The translations under genes were made by a program, and so were the position numbers. A stretch of DNA of 11,333 nucleotides from Clostridia bacterium (GTDB lineage Bacteria > Bacillota_E > SLMV01 > PUMD01): contig PWUB01000154.1 of assembly GCA_003563755.1 (NCBI GenBank), positions 1 through 11,333 on the forward strand, read 5' to 3'. The notes under the pieces are model-generated. The model was not told the DNA's origin and made no database searches. It was given only the letters and a program-made list of their open reading frames with translations. Below, in pieces: positions 7,186 to 11,333 of this stretch (positions within the stretch are counted from its first letter, which is position 1; each line of letters begins with the position of its first letter).

Positions 7186-7214
7186 TTGGCTGAATCTGGA
7201 GAAGGAATTATCAG
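7186..7214 (+). promoter_or_regulatory. Weak candidate promoter of the XRE-TPR regulator
   Basis: TTGGCT (7186-7191) and TATCAG (7209-7214) are separated by 17 nt. The -35 shares TTG and little else with consensus; the -10 matches four of six. It would start transcription near 7221 and support translation from ATG 7267 rather than from upstream in-frame starts. Confidence 0.22.
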
Positions 7215-7266
7215 CTCTCACATAGAAGTACTGAGCACGACGCGCCGGAGGAGTAAAGCTGAACCG

Positions 7267-8538
7267 ATGAACCTCGGAAGAGTACTCAAGAACTTACGAA
7301 TCGCCCGTGGTCTGACCAGGCAGGACATAGTCAACGGACGATATTCTGTGAGCCACCTGGCCGCGGTTGAACAGGGCGTCAAACGTCCCTCCGTGGACAT
7401 GGTCGATTACCTGACCTCCCGGTTGGAGTTTCCCCTGGTGCAGCTGTGCGAGGAGATCCTGGAGGAAGACTACCCCGCACTGGAGCTCATCCGGCTCAGT
7501 ATGATGCTGTCTGAACGCGAACACAGCGATCATGCACTGACTGTGCTGAGCCGGGTGAGTGAGCGGGAGAAGGCACCTGAGTCTCCCTACCGTGCGGAGA
7601 TTCTCGAGGCGCACGCGGAGATCGAGCTCACCCGGGGTGACACCCGGCGAGCGAGGGAACTCTACGATGAGGCCAGGCGGGCCCGGGAACGCGGGGGCAA
7701 TGACCGCCTCATCGGGAGGGCCTACTACAACGTGGGCCGCGTGGAGTACGAGAGGGGAGACTTCCAGGAAGCACACCACTGGTTCTTTCTCGCCTGGGAT
7801 CGCATAGATTCGACGTGCGCAGAGCACGCACAGCTGTGCCGGGATGTCCTGTTGCTTTACGGAAACACCCTCCTCCAGTTGGGGCAATACAGGACATCCC
7901 GGCTCATGTACGAGAGACTCCTGTCCCTCGCCGGGGACTCCATGGAGGGGTCGCGGTGTTACGTTCTCGCCAACTGGGGCCTCGGGCGGTGTCTGTTGGA
8001 GCTGGAAAACTACAGCGAGTCGCTGACATGCCTGTCCCGGGCCGCAGAGCTGGCCCGCAGCCTGCCTGACGGTGAGGTGCCCCGGGCGGCGATTCTCACG
8101 GACCTGGGAGTTGCGGTGCGGGAACAGGGCGATCTCGAGGGGGCCAGGGCCCTGCTGGAGGAGGCAGTGCAGTACCGCACGGAGGCCTGCCGCCTGCGCT
8201 GCATCAATGAACTCCTGGAGTGCCTGCTGCGAGCGGGGGTATCTCCCGATGAGGCGGACGGATGGAGATCCCTGGTTGATCCGGAGGCCCTGGAGGGAGC
8301 CCCCCCTTCAGACGTTGCGGCGCATCACCTGATGGAGGCACGCATCTCGGAGCGCCGGGGAGACCACCGCAGCGCACAGGCCCTTGCGATGCGGGCCTAC
8401 GAGACGGCACCCGAGACATCCGCGGCCCTGAGGAACAAGGCCCTGGGGGTGGTCCTGGCCATAGCAAGGGCCCACCGCGACGCAGCTGCCCTCGAGTGGA
8501 TCAGGAGGCAGTTGACCGGTGAACCCATCGCGGGATGA
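7267..8538 (+). CDS. XRE-family helix-turn-helix regulator with TPR repeats
   Basis: A 423-aa protein. Residues ~4-60 are an XRE/HTH_3 DNA-binding domain: L-K-N-L-R-I-A-R-G-L-T-R-Q-D-I, then S-H-L-A-A-V-E-Q-G-V-K-R-P-S. The rest is helical, with at least six TPR-like repeats at about 108-141, 151-180, 190-222, 230-264, 272-305 and 350-380, marked by pairs such as G-R-A-Y-Y-N-V-G and A-L-L-E-E-A. This architecture is shared by the RRNPP regulators (PlcR, NprR, Rgg-like), whose TPRs bind peptides, but many XRE-TPR proteins have unknown effectors. ATG 7267 has GGAGGAG 13 nt upstream, a longer gap than usual. The frame is open to 7123 but the extension is not domain-like. Divergent from the rubredoxin-catalase operon, it may regulate that operon or itself. 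Confidence 0.85.
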   Translation: MNLGRVLKNLRIARGLTRQDIVNGRYSVSHLAAVEQGVKRPSVDMVDYLTSRLEFPLVQLCEEILEEDYPALELIRLSMMLSEREHSDHALTVLSRVSEREKAPESPYRAEILEAHAEIELTRGDTRRARELYDEARRARERGGNDRLIGRAYYNVGRVEYERGDFQEAHHWFFLAWDRIDSTCAEHAQLCRDVLLLYGNTLLQLGQYRTSRLMYERLLSLAGDSMEGSRCYVLANWGLGRCLLELENYSESLTCLSRAAELARSLPDGEVPRAAILTDLGVAVREQGDLEGARALLEEAVQYRTEACRLRCINELLECLLRAGVSPDEADGWRSLVDPEALEGAPPSDVAAHHLMEARISERRGDHRSAQALAMRAYETAPETSAALRNKALGVVLAIARAHRDAAALEWIRRQLTGEPIAG

Positions 8539-8551
8539 GGATTTATGCCCC

Positions 8552-9751
8552 TCACCGCCGGGCGATCCAGGTTTCTTCCTGGGGCTCGATGAGCCATTCA
8601 GCTCCCTCTTGAGTGATGATCACCATTTCCTCCGCACCGTACCGGCCGAACTCCGTCTGGATCCCGGGCTCTATGGTGAAGACGTTTCCCACCTCGAGTA
8701 TCCCCTGGGATTTCTCGGCGTACCGGGGCCAGTCCCGGGGTCCCAGCAGGGTTCCTCCGTCGTGGGCGGCGCGGCCCACCTGGTGGCCCAGGGCATGCCG
8801 GTACTCCGGGTAGCCCTCGGAGGTGAGGATCTGCCTCGCCACGGCATCAATTTCGTACCCCGGTATGCCCGGCCGCATCGCTTCCCGGGCGGCCCGGATT
8901 GCCCGGCGCAGGGTTTCGCCGGCGTGTTCGACCTCCGCGGGGGGCGTGGGCTGCTGGGCCGACGGCACGTACCAGGTGCGCTGCAGGTCCGAGGCGTAGC
9001 CGTCCTTCTTCACCCCGAAGTCGATGGAGAACAGGGTGCCCTCCTGCACGATGACCGCATCGCTGGGTGCATTGTGGCCAGGCACCGAGCCCGGTCCCGC
9101 GGTGATGCCGGGGCACCAGGCCCTTTCCCATGCCGTCTGTACGCCCAGCTCATCGCAGCGCTGGTGGATGAAGCGCATGGCATCCATCTCCGTGATGCCG
9201 GGGCGCAAGAAGGCGACCAACTCCTCCCAGATGCCCCGGGTTAGCTCGCAGGCCTCCCGTATGCGGGTCACCTCGAACTCCATCTTCCTACCCCGCAGGG
9301 CCAGGATCACCTCCTCCGCCGAGACCAGACGATCCTCGTAGGGGGTGCCCGCCAGGAGTTTCTCCAGCTTCTCATACAGTCCGAGGGTTATGCCGTCGGC
9401 GGTGAAATCATCGCTGCTGTAGCTGAGGCCGATGGCCGCGGGGTCTATCTCCTCGAGCATCAGGCCCAGGGGAACCTCGAAATCATAGTCGTAGGGGATC
9501 ACCCGGTCGAAGAGGTGGGTCTCCTCCAGGGCGTGGGCATCGTAGCTGGCCACCACGGCGTAACAGCCCTCCGGGGTGATGAAAAAGGCGCTAAGTCCCA
9601 CCACCGGGCAGGGCATCAGCAGCTCCAGGCTGGGGTCCCGGGTGCCGGAGGTCCCTGATTCCCGGTCCAGCATGAGCCAGCAATCGAGGCCTTTCTCCCG
9701 CAGTATGGAGCGTGCCTGGAGAATCTTCTGGCGGTATAGATCGTCCATCAT
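8552..9751 (-). CDS. M24 family metallopeptidase (Xaa-Pro peptidase type)
   Basis: A 399-aa cytosolic protein with a creatinase/prolidase-like N-terminal domain (about 1-155) and a C-terminal pita-bread catalytic domain (about 160-395). The five dinuclear-metal ligands are visible: D244 and D255 (S-I-D-F-G ... S-D-L-Q-R-T-W), H323 (A-L-G-H), E361 (I-E-P-G) and E374 (G-A-E-E-M-V). A second active-site histidine is H330. The N-terminal W-L-M-L-D-R-E-S-G (25-33) marks a subgroup commonly annotated just as 'M24 family' or 'Xaa-Pro peptidase', so the substrate is uncertain; dipeptides or short peptides with proline are likely. ATG 9751 (or the next codon at 9748) follows GAGAGGAG by 6-9 nt. It is second of two tandem M24 genes and converges on the regulator gene with a 13-bp gap. 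Confidence 0.9.
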   Translation of the reverse strand: MMDDLYRQKILQARSILREKGLDCWLMLDRESGTSGTRDPSLELLMPCPVVGLSAFFITPEGCYAVVASYDAHALEETHLFDRVIPYDYDFEVPLGLMLEEIDPAAIGLSYSSDDFTADGITLGLYEKLEKLLAGTPYEDRLVSAEEVILALRGRKMEFEVTRIREACELTRGIWEELVAFLRPGITEMDAMRFIHQRCDELGVQTAWERAWCPGITAGPGSVPGHNAPSDAVIVQEGTLFSIDFGVKKDGYASDLQRTWYVPSAQQPTPPAEVEHAGETLRRAIRAAREAMRPGIPGYEIDAVARQILTSEGYPEYRHALGHQVGRAAHDGGTLLGPRDWPRYAEKSQGILEVGNVFTIEPGIQTEFGRYGAEEMVIITQEGAEWLIEPQEETWIARR

Positions 9752-9783
9752 CGCGTTCTCCTCTCCGCAGTTCTGGCGGGACG

Positions 9784-9800
9784 GGTCGTAAAGGACGACC
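9784..9800 (-). other. Intercistronic hairpin between the two M24 genes
   Basis: GGTCGT (9784-9789) and ACGACC (9795-9800) form a perfect 6-bp stem with a 5-nt loop in the 58-bp gap, just after the stop of the upstream peptidase gene on the minus strand. No T-run follows. It may partly terminate or stabilise the first message, so the downstream gene could be expressed at a different level. Confidence 0.35.
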
Positions 9801-9809
9801 TTCGCACCA

Positions 9810-10955
9810 TCAGAGCTGCACCAGGTCCTTCGGTATGTCGGTGATGATCCGGGGGCCGTCACCGGTGATAACCACGTCATCCTCGATGCGCACCCCTCCC
9901 CAGCCCGGGATGTATATCCCGGGTTCTACGGTGACGATGTTTCCGACCTGCCACTGGCCGTCGTCCCGGGAGGATGGACCCTCGTGCACCTCGAGCCCTA
10001 TGCCGTGGCCTCCAGCTCCGTGGGCCATGTACTCGGCGAAGCCCCGTTCCTCGATGATGCCTGCTCCCACGCCGCTGCCCTCTCTGCGGTCGCGACCGGG
10101 GTGCATCAGATCTATAGCCGCCCGCTGGGCGTCGAGGACGGCTGAATACACCTCCCTCTGCCTGTCCGAGGCCCGCCCCAGCACCACGGTCCGCGTCACG
10201 TCGGCGCAGTATCCGTTCCAGGTGGCCCCGAAGTCGAAGGTGACGAAGTCGCCCCGCTCGAGAGCCCTGTGGGTCACGGCGCCGTGGGGAAGGGACGAAC
10301 GGGGTCCGGAGACCACGATGGACTGAAAGGCGAGGCGGCTGGAACCCGAACCGTGAAGGCGGAGCTGGTTTTCCAGCTCCGCGGCCAGCACCCATTCCGT
10401 CACTCCGGGGCGGATCAGCCCGAGGACGTGCTCGAAGGCGGCCCTGCTCACTTCGTTGGCCTTCTCAATCTGCTCTGTTTCCCAGGGATCTTTGACTTCC
10501 CGCAGGGGATCCACGATGCTTTCCTCAAGGGCGACCAGCTCCGCACCCACGGCGTCCAGCCGGTCCCCGAGATCACGGAAGGCGGCGACGGTGGTGCGGC
10601 GGGCCTCGGTGCCCACCCTCTCGAGGTCCAGCTCCCCGATCACCCCGACCGTGACCGATGCTGCGTTCTCGCCGAGGCCGTAGTTGTAGGCCCGGACGCG
10701 GTAACCAAGGGGCTGTAGGGCGGTCCGGCAGTCCTCGTGGTCGACTCCCCCCGTAACGTAGTAGTTGGGGATATCCGCGGGGGTGAGGAGGAGAAATCCC
10801 CCGGGCGCGATATTCACGCCGGTGGTGAACCCCGACAGGTAGCCCTTCTGCGCGGGGTCCATCACGATGAGAGCGTCCAGCCCCTGCTCGGCAAGCTTCT
10901 CCTCCGCGACGGCGGTCCTGGCCTGTAGGTATGTATCCGGTATTCGGTCTTTCAT
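9810..10955 (-). CDS. M24 family Xaa-Pro aminopeptidase/dipeptidase (PepP/PepQ-like)
   Basis: A 381-aa protein with a creatinase N-terminal domain (about 8-155) and an M24 catalytic domain (about 160-375). The metal ligands D241 and D252 (T-F-D-F-G ... A-D-V-T-R-T), H317 (G-G-H-G-I-G-L), E344 (V-E-P-G-I-Y) and E358 (R-I-E-D-D) are all present. So are the conserved P-H-G (H224) and E-V-H-E (H324) of proline peptidases. This is the canonical Xaa-Pro peptidase signature, cutting N-terminal or dipeptide bonds before proline during peptide turnover. ATG 10955 is preceded by AAAGGA with a gap of about 11-12 nt. The frame extends to 11069, but those 38 residues precede the family start. It is first of two tandem M24 genes that are clearly different in sequence, so any duplication is old. 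Confidence 0.92.
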   Translation of the reverse strand: MKDRIPDTYLQARTAVAEEKLAEQGLDALIVMDPAQKGYLSGFTTGVNIAPGGFLLLTPADIPNYYVTGGVDHEDCRTALQPLGYRVRAYNYGLGENAASVTVGVIGELDLERVGTEARRTTVAAFRDLGDRLDAVGAELVALEESIVDPLREVKDPWETEQIEKANEVSRAAFEHVLGLIRPGVTEWVLAAELENQLRLHGSGSSRLAFQSIVVSGPRSSLPHGAVTHRALERGDFVTFDFGATWNGYCADVTRTVVLGRASDRQREVYSAVLDAQRAAIDLMHPGRDRREGSGVGAGIIEERGFAEYMAHGAGGHGIGLEVHEGPSSRDDGQWQVGNIVTVEPGIYIPGWGGVRIEDDVVITGDGPRIITDIPKDLVQL

Positions 10956-11123
10956 TATCCATCCGTCCTTTCGACTGCGTATGGATGGTGATGCCTGTGT
11001 CCTGTTACTCACTTCGCCATTGGGGCCCGAATCCTTGCCCCGCACGCACTCACGGCCGGGATTGTCCATGGATACGGGGCCTCCTCGGGAGATGTTGAGG
11101 GGGGGAAGGGGACATACCGGTTG

Positions 11124-11153
11124 TTGACGCCCGGGAGGGAACTCGCATAGAGT
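11124..11153 (+). promoter_or_regulatory. Sigma-70 type promoter of the right-edge gene
   Basis: TTGACG (11124-11129, five of six) and TAGAGT (11148-11153, four of six including the key T, A and final T) are separated by 18 nt. Transcription would start near 11160, inside the palindrome that follows, leaving a leader of about 60 nt before ATG 11223. Confidence 0.6.
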
Positions 11154-11159
11154 GTGGAC

Positions 11160-11175
11160 ATAAGCATATGCTTAT
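11160..11175. promoter_or_regulatory. 16-bp palindromic operator
   Basis: ATAAGCATATGCTTAT is a perfect palindrome with no loop. It lies immediately downstream of the -10 element and over the expected transcription start, a classic repressor position. Outer bases GAC (11157-11159) and GTC (11178-11180) are also complementary but offset by two extra bases. The AT-rich two-fold symmetric form suits an ArsR-, MarR- or similar winged-helix dimer. No matching regulator gene is in the window. Confidence 0.6.
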
Positions 11176-11222
11176 ATGTCGAAGAGGCTTTTCGGATGCC
11201 AGACCGGGGAAGGAGCGGCAGG

Positions 11223-11333
11223 ATGGCCGGAGGACAGGCTGAAGGCGGTGGACTCGGTTTCCTCGAATCCTCCCTACCGGTTCTGGGTCGCGCGGTCATT
11301 CTCCTCGGGGTGGGTGTGGGGCATTTCTTCCCC
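11223..11333 (+). CDS. Membrane transporter, 5' fragment only
   Basis: The first 37 codons of a gene cut by the window edge. ATG 11223 follows GGGGAAGGAG by 7 nt, a strong ribosome binding site. A glycine-rich polar start (1-12) is followed by a hydrophobic segment from about 18, reading V-L-G-R-A-V-I-L-L-G-V-G-V-G-H-F-F-P. That resembles the first helix of ACR3/bile-acid-symporter type permeases, which often end in G-x-x-F-P, but 37 residues cannot settle the family. Its promoter overlaps a palindromic operator, so expression is probably induced by removal of a repressor. An arsenite or other efflux permease is a guess. Confidence 0.6.
   Translation, partial: MAGGQAEGGGLGFLESSLPVLGRAVILLGVGVGHFFP

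Larger units (their letters stand above)
6692..7266. other. 575-bp divergent intergenic region
   Basis: Lies between the minus-strand rubredoxin-ferredoxin gene and the plus-strand XRE-TPR regulator. It contains a minus-strand stretch that looks like degraded coding DNA (6887-7100), an AT-rich inverted repeat (6974-6987), a C/G-rich tract near 6850-6873, a short plus-strand ORF with a good ribosome binding site (7034-7150), and an AT-richer segment (about 7095-7260) before the regulator. No convincing promoter for the rubredoxin gene was found. No known riboswitch core was recognised. Confidence 0.6.

Noticed and set aside
7294..7887. 197-codon minus-strand frame across the XRE-TPR gene
   Set aside because: It is antisense to a gene with clear helix-turn-helix and TPR motifs and has no domain of its own.
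8519..9244. 241-codon plus-strand frame opposite the first M24 peptidase
   Set aside because: It is antisense to a peptidase with all metal ligands intact, has no ribosome binding site, and starts inside the regulator gene.
1..11333. CRISPR arrays, tRNA or rRNA genes, insertion sequences, phage or defence genes
   Set aside because: No regularly spaced repeats, no tRNA-like cloverleaf or CCA ends, no transposase or integrase motifs, and no terminal inverted repeats with target duplications were seen on either strand.

Overview
The window is dense, GC-rich DNA (roughly 60-65% GC, judged by eye). It carries nine complete or nearly complete protein genes and the first 37 codons of a tenth. No rRNA, tRNA, CRISPR array, transposase or integrase was seen. 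GC-rich third positions, frequent AGG/CGG arginine codons and strong GGAGG-type ribosome binding sites run through the real genes. A rubredoxin-ferredoxin fusion beside a manganese catalase suggests an anaerobic or microaerophilic, high-GC bacterium that handles oxygen stress. Phylum cannot be fixed from this sequence: an anaerobic actinobacterial, Firmicutes or similar lineage are all possible.

Left part (1-2862): a TetR-family repressor (+) faces a two-gene ABC-2 type exporter operon (-; ATPase then permease, ATGA overlap). The two transcription units meet at an inverted repeat that spans both stop codons. The exporter promoter can be read at 2740-2768, with an inverted repeat over its -10 element that is a candidate operator. 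The likely logic is a TetR-controlled efflux pump.

Middle-left (2863-5489): a major facilitator superfamily transporter (+) with one clear reading-frame break near 3163-3170, followed by a YeiH/UPF0324 (COG2855) membrane protein on the same strand. A 9-bp GC-rich hairpin at 5499-5527 separates this unit from the next, which converges on it.

Centre (5539-7266): an apparent oxidative-stress operon on the minus strand, in which a rubredoxin domain fused to a divergent 4Fe-4S ferredoxin domain precedes a manganese catalase with all five expected metal ligands. Upstream is a 575-bp stretch without a confident gene, holding possible coding remnants, an AT-rich inverted repeat and one candidate short ORF. 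On its far side, divergently transcribed, lies an XRE-type helix-turn-helix regulator with TPR repeats.

Right part (8552-11333): two tandem M24 metallopeptidases (Xaa-Pro aminopeptidase/dipeptidase type, minus strand), each with a complete set of metal ligands. After a 267-bp divergent intergenic region, the start of a membrane protein gene (+) runs off the window edge. Its promoter (TTGACG-18-TAGAGT) is followed at once by a perfect 16-bp palindrome, a typical repressor operator arrangement.

I do not see a convincing new multi-gene system. The best leads are the rubredoxin-ferredoxin fusion with Mn catalase beside an XRE-TPR regulator, and the palindrome-controlled truncated transporter gene at the right edge.
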